A stretch of DNA of 50,534 bases, taken from DATFUL01 sp041499035. Its GTDB lineage: Bacteria > Patescibacteriota > Microgenomatia > UBA8517. The stretch is from positions 1 through 50,534 of the forward strand of contig JBGQJK010000005.1 in assembly GCA_041499035.1 (NCBI GenBank). Reading direction: 5' to 3'. Shown here piece after piece: positions 16,153 to 23,778 of this stretch (position 1 is its first letter; the number at the start of each line of letters is the position of its first letter). The position numbers and the translations under genes were made by a program. Below the pieces are notes generated by a model. That model was given only the letters and a program-made list of their open reading frames with translations. It made no database searches and had not been told where the DNA came from.

Positions 16153-18324
16153 ATGGCAGAAGTAGCAAAGAAAAAGGCAGCGATAGTTGTAACGGCCACC
16201 AAGGACCGGAATGTTTCCTATGAAAAGATCCGTAATATCGGCATTATTGCCCACATTGACGCCGGCAAGACCACAACAACGGAAAGACTTCTATTCGAAA
16301 CCGGAAGAACTTACAAGTTAGGCAGCGTTGATGAAGGCACGACCGTTACCGACTGGATGGCCCAGGAGCGCGAGCGTGGAATCACAATTGTTTCCGCCGC
16401 CATCACCGCTTTTTGGGATTTGAAAAAAACAACCTCGGTAGATTCGGGCCACTATAGAATTAATTTAATCGATACTCCCGGCCACATTGATTTTACTGCA
16501 GAAGTTGAGCGTTCCCTTAGAGTTTTGGACGGCGCCGTTATGGTTTTTGACGGCCGTACCGGAGTTGAGTCTCAGTCCGAAACGGTTTGGCATCAGGCAG
16601 ATAAATATAGAGTCCCAAGGATTTGTGTTTTAAATAAATTAAATCTAATTGGCGCGGATTTTGAGGGATCAATTAAATCGATTAAGGAAAGACTTGGCGC
16701 AAACGCTGCCCCCGTGATTATTCCTATAGGTCAGGAACACGAACATAGGGGTGTAGTCAATCTGATTACAATGAAAGCCCTGACTTACAAAGACGTTACT
16801 GATCACCAACTAACGGAAGAAGAAATTCCGGCCGATTTAAAAGAGATGGCTGCCAAGTACCGCAAAGAATTATTAGAAAAAGCTGCGGAGTTTGATGATG
16901 AGGCTTTAAACAAATTTATTGAAGGGCAAGATCTTGATGAAGCAACTTTAAAACGAGCAATAAGAAAGGGCGTAATTTCGGGGCTCTTCTTCCCGATTTT
17001 TGGCGGGGACAACAGGACTGCAGAATCACAATTACTTCTCGACGGGGTTGTAGAATATTTACCGTCTCCGACCGATTTACCTCCCGTTACCGGAATTGAC
17101 CCTAAAACCGGCGAAAAATCCGAGCGCGAAAGAAAAAATGAAGCGCCATTTAGCGGCTTGGCATTCAAGGTTATGACCGATCCGCATGTGGGCCGCTTGG
17201 TTTATGTTAGAGTTTATTCCGGAAAACTTGCATCGGGGCAGCAAATTTACAACTCGACTAAGCAAAAATACGAAAGAATCGGAAAATTAGTTTTACTTCA
17301 CGCTGATCAGCGTGAACTTATAGAAGAAGCTTATGCAGGGGAAATCGTGGCTGTAGTGGGTATTAAGGAAAGTACTACTGGAGATACGCTTTGCGACTCA
17401 GACCACCCCATCGTACTTGAATCAATCAGTTTCCCGGAGCCTGTTATCTCACTCGCCATTGAACCGGCAACAAAATCCGATCAGGAAAAAATGGGCTTGG
17501 CACTCGGCAAGCTGTCAGATGAGGACCCAACCTTCCGCATCAAATCAAACCAAGAAACAGGGCAAACAATTATTTCCGGCATGGGTGAACTCCAATTGGA
17601 GGTTTTGGTGGACAGGATGAAGCGCGAGTTTAACGTACTCGCCACTACCGGCGCCCCCCAAGTTGCCTACAAGGAAACAATCAAGAAGATTGGCAATGGG
17701 GAAGGTAAATATATCCGTCAAACCGGAGGCCGCGGACAGTACGGACACTGTTTACTCAGGCTTGAACCGCTGGGCCGCGGCGAGGGCTTTGAATTTAAGA
17801 GTGAAATAAAAGGCGGAGCCATTCCGCAGGAATATATTTCCCCGATAGAAAAAGGCATCAAGGAGAAAATGGAAAACGGAGTTATGGCGGGATTCCCGAT
17901 GGTTGATATGAAGGCTGTTGTTACCGATGGTTCGTATCACGAAGTAGATTCCAGCGAAATTGCCTTTAAGATTGCAGGTTCAATGGCACTTGAGGATGCC
18001 TTTAGAAAGTCCGACCCGATCCTTCTTGAGCCTATCATGAAAGTCGAGGTTTCCACACCTGACGAGTTTATGGGAGACGTTATCGGAGATTTGTCCAGCA
18101 AGCGTGCTCAGGTTTCGGGAACGGATAAAAGGGGACTTATGACCGTAATTAATGCAACAGCCCCACTCTCCGAACTTTCCGGCTACGCCACAAAACTTAG
18201 GTCCTTAACTCAGGGCCGCGCTTCTTATTACATGGAGCCCAGTCACTATGAGGAAGTTCCGCGCAACTTGGCTGACGCAATTGTTGCCAAGGCGGGGAAG
18301 GTTACAATGGCCCGGGGCAATTAA
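16153..18324 (+). CDS. fusA: Elongation factor G
   Basis: Translocase GTPase. 723 residues with the usual five domains: P-loop AHIDAGKTTTTERLL, switch I RGITIVSAAI, DTPGHIDF, domain IV tip DGSYHEVDSSE and C-terminal EVPRNLADAIVAKAGK. The nucleotide-specificity motif is unusual: residues 161-164 read NKLN (nt 16633-16644) where NKxD is nearly universal. EF-Tu in the same window keeps NKCD. A second EF-G copy is not in the window. The gene is preceded by an AT-rich leader without an evident Shine-Dalgarno sequence. Confidence 0.96.
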   Translation: MAEVAKKKAAIVVTATKDRNVSYEKIRNIGIIAHIDAGKTTTTERLLFETGRTYKLGSVDEGTTVTDWMAQERERGITIVSAAITAFWDLKKTTSVDSGHYRINLIDTPGHIDFTAEVERSLRVLDGAVMVFDGRTGVESQSETVWHQADKYRVPRICVLNKLNLIGADFEGSIKSIKERLGANAAPVIIPIGQEHEHRGVVNLITMKALTYKDVTDHQLTEEEIPADLKEMAAKYRKELLEKAAEFDDEALNKFIEGQDLDEATLKRAIRKGVISGLFFPIFGGDNRTAESQLLLDGVVEYLPSPTDLPPVTGIDPKTGEKSERERKNEAPFSGLAFKVMTDPHVGRLVYVRVYSGKLASGQQIYNSTKQKYERIGKLVLLHADQRELIEEAYAGEIVAVVGIKESTTGDTLCDSDHPIVLESISFPEPVISLAIEPATKSDQEKMGLALGKLSDEDPTFRIKSNQETGQTIISGMGELQLEVLVDRMKREFNVLATTGAPQVAYKETIKKIGNGEGKYIRQTGGRGQYGHCLLRLEPLGRGEGFEFKSEIKGGAIPQEYISPIEKGIKEKMENGVMAGFPMVDMKAVVTDGSYHEVDSSEIAFKIAGSMALEDAFRKSDPILLEPIMKVEVSTPDEFMGDVIGDLSSKRAQVSGTDKRGLMTVINATAPLSELSGYATKLRSLTQGRASYYMEPSHYEEVPRNLADAIVAKAGKVTMARGN

Positions 18325-18327
18325 CTA

Positions 18328-18357
18328 TTGACAGTCTAATTTAGCCTCGAATATAAT
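18328..18357 (+). promoter_or_regulatory. Promoter of tuf
   Basis: TTGACA (18328-18333) and TATAAT (18352-18357), both perfect consensus, with an 18-base spacer. This is one of the two or three strongest-looking promoters in the window, as expected for EF-Tu. Confidence 0.85.
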
Positions 18358-18420
18358 ACAAGCACTGAGGGCTAATCACCCTTGTTATTTTGAAGAGGAA
18401 GTTATAAAATACAAACTCAC
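18358..18420 (+). promoter_or_regulatory. Structured 5' leader of tuf
   Basis: ACAAG (18358-18362) can pair with CTTGT, and GGG with CCC inside it, forming an interrupted stem over about 18358-18386. A purine-rich GAAGAGGAAG follows, about 20 bases before the ATG. No known leader family is recognised. Confidence 0.4.
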
Positions 18421-19611
18421 ATGGCAGACGCAAAAAAGAAATTTGACAGAACAAAGCCTCACGTAAACATCGGTACTATCGGTCACGTTGACCACGGCAA
18501 GACTACTTTAACTAGTGCTATTACTATGGTTTTGGCTAAGCAAGGACTTGCTGTAGCCAAGAAATATGAAGATATTGATAGTGCTCCCGAGGAACGTGAG
18601 CGTGGAGTTACAATCAACCTAAGCCACCAGGAATACGAAACAAAGAAACGCCACTATGCCCACATTGACGCTCCGGGCCACGCAGATTACATCAAGAATA
18701 TGATCACAGGTGCAGCCCAAATGGATGGTGCCATTCTTGTTGTCTCAGCAGCCGATGGCCCCATGCCTCAGACTCGCGAGCACGTAATTTTGGCCAGGCA
18801 AGTAAATGTGCCTGCAATTGTCGTTTTCCTTAACAAGTGTGACATGGTTGACGACCCTGAACTTATTGATTTGGTCGAAGCTGATGTTCGTGAGCTTCTT
18901 AAGAAATATAAGTATCCGGGGGATGAAGTCCCGGTAATTAGGGGATCCGCTCTTAAAGCAGTTGAGGGTGATCCCGAAGCAGAGAAGCAAATTCAAGCTT
19001 TGATGGACGCGGTAGATAGCTACATTCCTGATCCGGTTAGGGATACTGACAAGCCGTTCCTGATGCCTGTAGAGGATGTCTTTACTATTCAAGGTAGGGG
19101 AACCGTTGTTACCGGCAGAGTTGAGCGTGGAATTCTTAAGGTTAACGAAGAAATCGAAATAGTCGGACTTAAAGCAACTCAAAAATCGGTTGCAACCGGA
19201 CTTGAGATGTTCAGGAAAACCCTTGATGAAGCCCAAGCGGGAGACAATGTTGGAGTACTTTTAAGGGGCGTAGAAAAAGATCAAGTCGAGCGTGGTCAGG
19301 TTTTGGCCAAGGCAGGCAGTGTTACTCCACACACCGAGTTTGAAGCAGAGGTTTATATTCTAAGTAAAGAAGAGGGTGGACGCCACACGCCGTTCTTTAC
19401 AGGTTACAAGCCACAATTCTATATCCGCACAGCCGATGTTACCGGAGAAGCGACTCTTCCCGAAGGAATTGAGATGGTTATGCCTGGTGATAATGCCAAG
19501 ATGAAAATTAAGCTCATTCAGCCGGTAGCCCTCGAAGAAGGCCTTAGATTCGCAGTCAGAGAAGGTGGGCACACGGTAGGTGCCGGAGTCATCACAAAAG
19601 TAATAGCTTAA
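18421..19611 (+). CDS. tuf: Elongation factor Tu
   Basis: Delivers aminoacyl-tRNA to the ribosome. 396 residues, canonical length. Motifs: GHVDHGKTTL, DAPGHADYI, LNKCDMVDD (intact NKxD) and SALKAVEGD, followed by both beta-barrel domains (GRGTVVTGRVERG; HTPFFTGYKPQFY). Only one copy is present here. rpsJ follows 18 bases later. Confidence 0.98.
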   Translation: MADAKKKFDRTKPHVNIGTIGHVDHGKTTLTSAITMVLAKQGLAVAKKYEDIDSAPEERERGVTINLSHQEYETKKRHYAHIDAPGHADYIKNMITGAAQMDGAILVVSAADGPMPQTREHVILARQVNVPAIVVFLNKCDMVDDPELIDLVEADVRELLKKYKYPGDEVPVIRGSALKAVEGDPEAEKQIQALMDAVDSYIPDPVRDTDKPFLMPVEDVFTIQGRGTVVTGRVERGILKVNEEIEIVGLKATQKSVATGLEMFRKTLDEAQAGDNVGVLLRGVEKDQVERGQVLAKAGSVTPHTEFEAEVYILSKEEGGRHTPFFTGYKPQFYIRTADVTGEATLPEGIEMVMPGDNAKMKIKLIQPVALEEGLRFAVREGGHTVGAGVITKVIA

Positions 19612-19629
19612 GAGTAGTAGCACATTCAT

Positions 19630-19938
19630 ATGGCAACAGGACGACTTAGAGTTAAACTCAAGAGTTACGATCATAGAGTTATCGATGAGGCAGCAGCCAA
19701 GATCATCGACACGGCTCTTGCAACTGGTGCCAAAATTATAGGACCGATTCCCCTTCCAACTTCCAGAACAATGATGGCCGTTAAAGAGTCTCCTTTTACG
19801 GATAAAGACGCCCAGGAACACTACGAAATTTTAGTTCACAAGCGCTTAATTGATATTTTGGATCCAAGCCCGAGAACTGTTGACTCTCTTGGAAATCTTG
19901 ACCTCCCTGCAGGAGTCTCCATCGAAATTAAGATGTAG
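19630..19938 (+). CDS. rpsJ: Ribosomal protein S10
   Basis: 30S head protein that also partners NusB in antitermination in other bacteria. 102 residues with RLRVKLKSYDHRVID, GPIPLPTSR and KRLIDILDPSP. It follows tuf, as in many bacteria, but is separated from rplC by about 3 kb of accessory genes instead of leading the S10 operon directly. A 23-base segment of its 3' end is repeated at 20241-20263. Confidence 0.97.
   Translation: MATGRLRVKLKSYDHRVIDEAAAKIIDTALATGAKIIGPIPLPTSRTMMAVKESPFTDKDAQEHYEILVHKRLIDILDPSPRTVDSLGNLDLPAGVSIEIKM
19915..19937 (+). repeat. rpsJ 3'-end segment duplicated at 20241-20263
   Basis: The segment beginning GTCTCCATCGAAATTAAGAT, which ends rpsJ, recurs at 20241-20263 with a single mismatch (22 of 23 bases). 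Flanking bases do not align well. Confidence 0.8.
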
Positions 19939-19983
19939 TTTTTCATATTGAATTCTTCAGAGAGAGAGTAGCATCTGCGTTAT

Positions 19984-20199
19984 ATGCAAGTTGTTTTTGA
20001 TGGCTTTAGAAAACTTAAAGAAGAGATCAATGTATCTGTTATAGCCGGCATGACTGGATTTTCAAAGGACGTTGTTAGACTTGCGCTTGAAAACGAAAGG
20101 AAGCAAGCGGCAGACTTCAACAAGAGGATGCAGAGGAAGCTACAGGAGCACGCTAGAGAAGTAACGGCTACTAGTCATGGTTCTTCGAAAGAAAGATAA
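19984..20199 (+). CDS. Unknown small helical protein
   Basis: 71 residues, highly charged, with a predicted long helix in the C-terminal half (ALENERKQAADFNKRMQRKL). No family is recognised. It lies between rpsJ and a duplicated fragment of the rpsJ end, so it may have arrived with the rearrangement. A TTGAAT box at about 19949 has no well-spaced -10, so co-transcription with tuf-rpsJ is likely. Confidence 0.45.
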   Translation: MQVVFDGFRKLKEEINVSVIAGMTGFSKDVVRLALENERKQAADFNKRMQRKLQEHAREVTATSHGSSKER

Positions 20200-20240
20200 T
20201 CTTTCAATAAGAATAGGGTAAGGATAGGAATCCGGCCTGT

Positions 20241-20263
20241 GTCTCCATCGAGATTAAGATGTA
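20241..20263 (+). pseudogene. Fragment of a second rpsJ 3' end
   Basis: Copy of the last codons of rpsJ with one substitution, followed by a TAA in the corresponding position. It is best read as the scar of a duplication or recombination that opened the space between rpsJ and rplC. The fragment is too short to be functional. Confidence 0.6.
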
Positions 20264-20270
20264 AGTTTAA

Positions 20271-20579
20271 CTACTTTAAATAAACACTTGCTCGTTTCAC
20301 TATGGCCTCATGAAATAACATTTGCCATTCTGATAGTGGTTTTGTTACCATTTCTTTCGGCGTCTCTCCACCAGTATCTGCGTGTACAAGGCTAATTGGA
20401 CGGTTGTCGCCACTTTCTAATATTTTGACTGAGATAAAAGAAAAATTAAATAGCCTTCTTTGCTCTCTTATTTCTGGTTTTTCTAATTGTTTAAAAAAAT
20501 CAGGTAGCCTGTTTTCCAATATTTCCTCAGCTTTTTCGTATGTTATCGGTTGTTGATCGTTACTTATAACTTCAGTCAT
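20271..20579 (-). CDS. Unknown 102-residue protein
   Basis: Soluble, moderately acidic protein with no recognised domain. It is transcribed against the ribosomal genes. An AAGGAG-like sequence lies about 14 bases upstream of the ATG, a weakly spaced ribosome binding site. Compared with its neighbours it is a likely lineage-specific or acquired gene. Confidence 0.5.
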   Translation of the reverse strand: MTEVISNDQQPITYEKAEEILENRLPDFFKQLEKPEIREQRRLFNFSFISVKILESGDNRPISLVHADTGGETPKEMVTKPLSEWQMLFHEAIVKRASVYLK

Positions 20580-20661
20580 GCCTGCAGTCTACTCCTTCTT
20601 CTTTCTCAAGGCAAACGAGCGCGACTTAATTCAAAGGTTTTGTAAGTGCTATAAATGTATT

Positions 20662-20727
20662 TTAGTAAGAGGGCAGGGAATAAGACGGACTTGCTCTAGT
20701 GTTTCCAAAGTGGAATACTAAATAAAT
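20662..20727 (-). pseudogene. Truncated copy of the 54-residue membrane protein gene
   Basis: Read on the minus strand, this gives IYLVFHFGNTRASPSYSL followed by PSY and a stop. It matches the C-terminus of the intact small protein at 22319-22483 (ending GGSPSYSLPSY). Its 5' part is missing: the region where it should begin is now the coding start of the 326-residue protein at 20726. This indicates a duplicated unit partly overwritten. Confidence 0.65.
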
Positions 20728-21706
20728 GAAACAAAAAGCCACGCCCCGTATCGAATGGTATGGGGGCTTTGCACCATTAATATTAATTATAATTTTGGCC
20801 ATGTTCGCCGTTGTTGGGTACTTTGCTTATAAATATCAAACTTTATCTAAACAAACCACGACTCTCACGCAATTGAAAACTAGCCCTTCACCAACAGATA
20901 ATGGTGTATCAAATTGGAAAACATACGCCAATAGCTCAGGCGGTTACAGCTTTCAGTATCCTGATGATTGGAATGCAGCCACAAATAGTGTATTTCCTAC
21001 AAACTCCCTATTTGGACCCAATGCAACATCTACATCCGGTACAGGTGGGGTTGAAGTAAACACTTCTACAAAATCAGTAGATGGATATATAGATGAACTT
21101 CTCAATAGTACTATTGGTTCTGATAATGTAACTTCAAGGGAGTCTGTTGTAATAAATGGTTTGCAAGGTGTCAAAATAAGTGCGCACGGTCAAGGTCCTT
21201 GGGACTCAAGAGAATTTTTTACAAAAAAGGGGTCATCAATTTACAACATCTATATTAATTTATTTCCCGGTTGGAAAGATAGCGATGTAACCAACTTTGA
21301 TCAAATACTCACCACATTTAAGGTTTTTGGGCAAACAACGTCTATACCAACGGGAACGGTGACAGGAAAGCTTTGTTATCCATCAGAAGGAATTCCTGCT
21401 TCGCCTATCACAGCTAAGGACCTGCAAAGTGGCAGGCTTTTCACACAAAGCTACCCGGGAACAAGTGCAGGTGGAAAAAATAATTACACATTTGAACTCC
21501 CGGAAGGAAATTATCATCTAAAGTATGACGATTCCGGATACTATGATGCATGTGCAAAAGATATGTCAAATGCCACTTGCTCGTCAGATAGTAGCCATAC
21601 CCAGACACTAGTGAATGTCGTCTCCGGCCGAGTGACTCAAAATATTGATTTATGTGATTTTTACTACAGCCCGGATCAAAAAGTAAATCTTGAAAAAAGT
21701 TTTTAA
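20726..21706 (+). CDS. Membrane-anchored PsbP-like lipoprotein/surface protein
   Basis: 326 residues. An N-terminal anchor (GGFAPLILIIILAMFAVVG) is followed by a short linker and a PsbP-like segment (YSFQYPDDW near residue 72). The C-terminal part (TVTGKLCYPSEG, then FELPEGNYHLKY) looks like a small carboxypeptidase-regulatory or CNA-B type beta-sandwich. Probably exported and anchored; function unknown. The next gene starts 1 base after its stop and has the same architecture, so they are likely paralogues in one transcript. Confidence 0.6.
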   Translation: MKQKATPRIEWYGGFAPLILIIILAMFAVVGYFAYKYQTLSKQTTTLTQLKTSPSPTDNGVSNWKTYANSSGGYSFQYPDDWNAATNSVFPTNSLFGPNATSTSGTGGVEVNTSTKSVDGYIDELLNSTIGSDNVTSRESVVINGLQGVKISAHGQGPWDSREFFTKKGSSIYNIYINLFPGWKDSDVTNFDQILTTFKVFGQTTSIPTGTVTGKLCYPSEGIPASPITAKDLQSGRLFTQSYPGTSAGGKNNYTFELPEGNYHLKYDDSGYYDACAKDMSNATCSSDSSHTQTLVNVVSGRVTQNIDLCDFYYSPDQKVNLEKSF

Positions 21707-21707
21707 A

Positions 21708-22322
21708 ATGAGACAAAAAGGCTTTGCTCCAATTTTAATTTTACTGATCTTGATAGGTTTGGGATTTGTTGGCTATTTTGCTTATAAAAATTACTCTGCT
21801 CCAAAAAGCATAGTTTTTCCAAATCCTCCTACCAACTCTCCAACTGCAACCCCTATCATAACGGTTTCGACAGCGGGCAGGAAAACGTATACGAACAACC
21901 AGCTCGGGTATGAAATTACATATCCCGGATCGAATACAACCATTCAATCCGATGTACAATCGACGACAATAACCTATTCAGTTCCTACAAAAGGAGGTAT
22001 AAACGATTTTCCTTTTCCCGATAGGTTTAGAGTGGAAATCCGAAAACTTGACAATCCCAAGAATATATCGCTCAAAGTACTGGGAAACGAAAATTTTGCG
22101 ACGGATTCTAAAGTACCTTATGATTTGGGTTGGAAAGATGTTGTTTTCAATAACGTTCCTGCCATAGTCTCGACCCACATGCTCCCCGGAGACGGTGGAA
22201 CTCAGACCGTTTATATTTTACAAGAAAATAGCTCCGTAATTGCAGTTTGGAAAGAAGTAGTAGACACAACCTACGAAAATATTGCTGATCAAATCCTCTC
22301 CACTTTTAAGTCCACAAATTAG
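21708..22322 (+). CDS. Membrane-anchored PsbP-like protein
   Basis: 204 residues with anchor QKGFAPILILLILIGLGFVG, a Pro/Thr-rich linker (NPPTNSPTATP) and a PsbP-like domain beginning KTYTNNQLGYEITYPG. Shares architecture with the preceding gene but lacks its C-terminal sandwich. The ATG at 21708 is preferred to a TTG at 21690 overlapping the neighbour. Its stop overlaps the stop of the small minus-strand membrane gene by 2 bases. Confidence 0.6.
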   Translation: MRQKGFAPILILLILIGLGFVGYFAYKNYSAPKSIVFPNPPTNSPTATPIITVSTAGRKTYTNNQLGYEITYPGSNTTIQSDVQSTTITYSVPTKGGINDFPFPDRFRVEIRKLDNPKNISLKVLGNENFATDSKVPYDLGWKDVVFNNVPAIVSTHMLPGDGGTQTVYILQENSSVIAVWKEVVDTTYENIADQILSTFKSTN

Positions 22323-22483
22323 TAGCTGGGCAGGGAATAGGATGGGCTTCCTCCGGCACCCCTAAAGAAGAAGTAATATACCAGGTAGTATATTACCCCG
22401 CCTATCAGGACATAGAGTAAAACCCATTGCCATAGCGGTCTTTTGCCGTAGCCGCGGCCTGACTCCTCTTTTTTGTACGCCAT
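22319..22483 (-). CDS. 54-residue single-pass membrane protein
   Basis: Reads MAYKKEESGRGYGKRPLWQW, then a hydrophobic helix VLLYVLIGGVIYYLVYYFFF and a short tail ending GGSPSYSLPSY. The positive N-terminus followed by a helix suggests an N-in single-pass protein. No family name is known to me, though the GKRPLWQW lead resembles small membrane proteins I associate with related genomes. A truncated copy of the same gene lies at 20662-20727, which shows this reading frame is conserved and real. Confidence 0.7.
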   Translation of the reverse strand: MAYKKEESGRGYGKRPLWQWVLLYVLIGGVIYYLVYYFFFRGAGGSPSYSLPSY

Positions 22484-22513
22484 AATTTAGTTAAGCAAGT
22501 TTGAAGAAGGTTG

Positions 22514-22720
22514 TCAACCTCCCCGGCGTTCTGCACCGGGTTTGACTGGTTTAGTTGGAGCGTTAAGTTCTGAGTTGGTTGCTACAGCATGAGCCTCGTT
22601 ATATAGTTCTACAAACCCATCTCCAGGTTTAACTAACAGCCATTTATCACCCTCTCGCTTTGGTTTGACGGCAATAAGACCGGTTGGCAAGACAACAGTT
22701 CTCGGATATTTTCCTCCCAT
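22514..22720 (-). CDS. Unknown 68-residue protein
   Basis: Small basic protein (PRTVVLPTGLIAVKPKREGD) with a Pro/Lys-rich tail and no recognised domain. A TAAAAT box (22730-22735) lies 9 bases upstream of the ATG, suggesting a leaderless single-gene transcript. It is divergent from the S10 operon promoter. Confidence 0.5.
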   Translation of the reverse strand: MGGKYPRTVVLPTGLIAVKPKREGDKWLLVKPGDGFVELYNEAHAVATNSELNAPTKPVKPGAERRGG

Positions 22721-22752
22721 AGTATGTGTATTTTACCCCAATCGGTCCAGTA

Positions 22753-22781
22753 TTGCGAATCTGGATCCCGTCTGGTATAAT
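22753..22781 (+). promoter_or_regulatory. Promoter of the rplC-led S10/spc operon
   Basis: TTGCGA (22753-22758), a 17-base spacer, and TATAAT (22776-22781) preceded by TGG (extended -10). The predicted start is near 22788, giving a leader of about 140 bases. Confidence 0.75.
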
Positions 22782-22797
22782 TCCCACTTAGAATATG

Positions 22798-22916
22798 GTG
22801 GTTTTCAACAAAGTTGACCACGTTAGCTAGTCTTCTTTAGGATCCTTCAAAAGGCGCCTAGGAAGGCGCTTAAATTGTTTAATGGTCCGGTTAGATACTT
22901 TCAGATCTAACGGACT
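22798..22916 (+). promoter_or_regulatory. Three-hairpin leader of the S10/spc operon
   Basis: Hairpin 1 (22798-22821): GTGGT/ACCAC plus CAAC/GTTG with a TTT bulge. Hairpin 2 (22851-22872): AAG-CGCC pairs with GGCG-CTT with one bulged G; its loop AAGGA (22860-22864) can also pair with TCCTT at 22843-22847. Hairpin 3 (22886-22916): GTCCG-TTAGAT pairs with ATCTAA-CGGAC, 11 bp with one bulged G. The third ends 11 bases before the rplC ATG. A role in ribosomal-protein autoregulation is inferred, by analogy with L4 control of the S10 leader in E. coli. Confidence 0.55.
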
Positions 22917-22927
22917 CCAAAACAACT

Positions 22928-23737
22928 ATGATCAATACGATTTTAGGCTCAAAAGGAAATAGTTCCCAGACCTTTGTGGAAGGGTTTAAGGTTCCCGTTA
23001 CTAAAGTAACCGCGGGGCCTTGTATTGTTACCCACATTAAATCCGAAGCCCGTGATGGCTACTGGGCAATCCAACTCGGTTTTAACTCCAGGAGCCTCAA
23101 AAATACTTCAAAACCTCTTCAAGGACACTTAAAGAAATCTCAAAACTCAGAACTAAAAACTAATAACTTTCCACGCTACTTAAGGGAAGTTAGGACGGAA
23201 AAAGAAACGGAAATGAAGGTTGGAGACGAAATAAAGGCCTCCGACATTTTTAAGCCTGGAGATGTAGTTTCCGTTACCGGTATTTCAAAAGGTAAGGGTT
23301 TTGCAGGGGTTGTCAAAAGGCACGGATTTCACGGTGGTCCAAGGACTCACGGACAATCCGACCGCGAGCGCGCGCCGGGATCGATCGGTCAAACAACCAC
23401 GCCGGGAAGAGTTTACAGGGGCAAGAGAATGGCCGGAAGAATGGGTGGGGAACAAGTAACTGTAAAAAATCTTCATATAATTTCCGTTGATGCTGATTCC
23501 AATCAAATGGAAATTTCCGGGCAAATTCCCGGGACTCCCGGAAACCTTATTATCATCAATAAAATTAAGTCGGGAAGTCTTAAAGACCTTGAACACGAAG
23601 TAGTAGCACAAGTTGTTGAAGGCGAGGGTGGAGAGGAAGCAGCTCCCGAAGGCGATAAGCAAAGCTTGCCATCGGATGGTAAGAAAGCTGAAGAACCAAA
23701 AGTAGAAGCTGCTAAGGAAGGAGCGCAGGCCGCATAG
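22928..23737 (+). CDS. rplC: Ribosomal protein L3
   Basis: Early-assembly 50S protein near the peptidyl transferase centre. 269 residues. The core is canonical (VTGISKGKGFAGVVKRHGF, GSIGQTTTPGRVYRGKRMAG, MGGEQVTVKN). A C-terminal extension of about 45 residues rich in Glu/Lys/Ala is added. The extension contains the peptide KQSLPSDGK, encoded by a palindromic repeat that also occurs in the L22 tail. This gene heads the operon. Confidence 0.95.
   Translation: MINTILGSKGNSSQTFVEGFKVPVTKVTAGPCIVTHIKSEARDGYWAIQLGFNSRSLKNTSKPLQGHLKKSQNSELKTNNFPRYLREVRTEKETEMKVGDEIKASDIFKPGDVVSVTGISKGKGFAGVVKRHGFHGGPRTHGQSDRERAPGSIGQTTTPGRVYRGKRMAGRMGGEQVTVKNLHIISVDADSNQMEISGQIPGTPGNLIIINKIKSGSLKDLEHEVVAQVVEGEGGEEAAPEGDKQSLPSDGKKAEEPKVEAAKEGAQAA
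23655..23682 (+). repeat. 28-base near-palindromic repeat, copy 1 (in rplC)
   Basis: Copy in frame within the L3 tail. The core TTGCCATC-G-GATGGTAA is a stem with one mismatch that is a G-U pair in RNA. It shares 25 of 28 bases with copy 2 at 26083-26110. Confidence 0.75.
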
Positions 23738-23778
23738 GGAAAGGCGGAAGGGGGCGAAGCCCTCGTCCGAAAAAGAAT

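Noticed and set aside
23738..23778. Hairpin between rplC and rplD as a terminator
   Set aside because: The GGGC/GCCC stem is short and has no T-run after it; the operon clearly continues.
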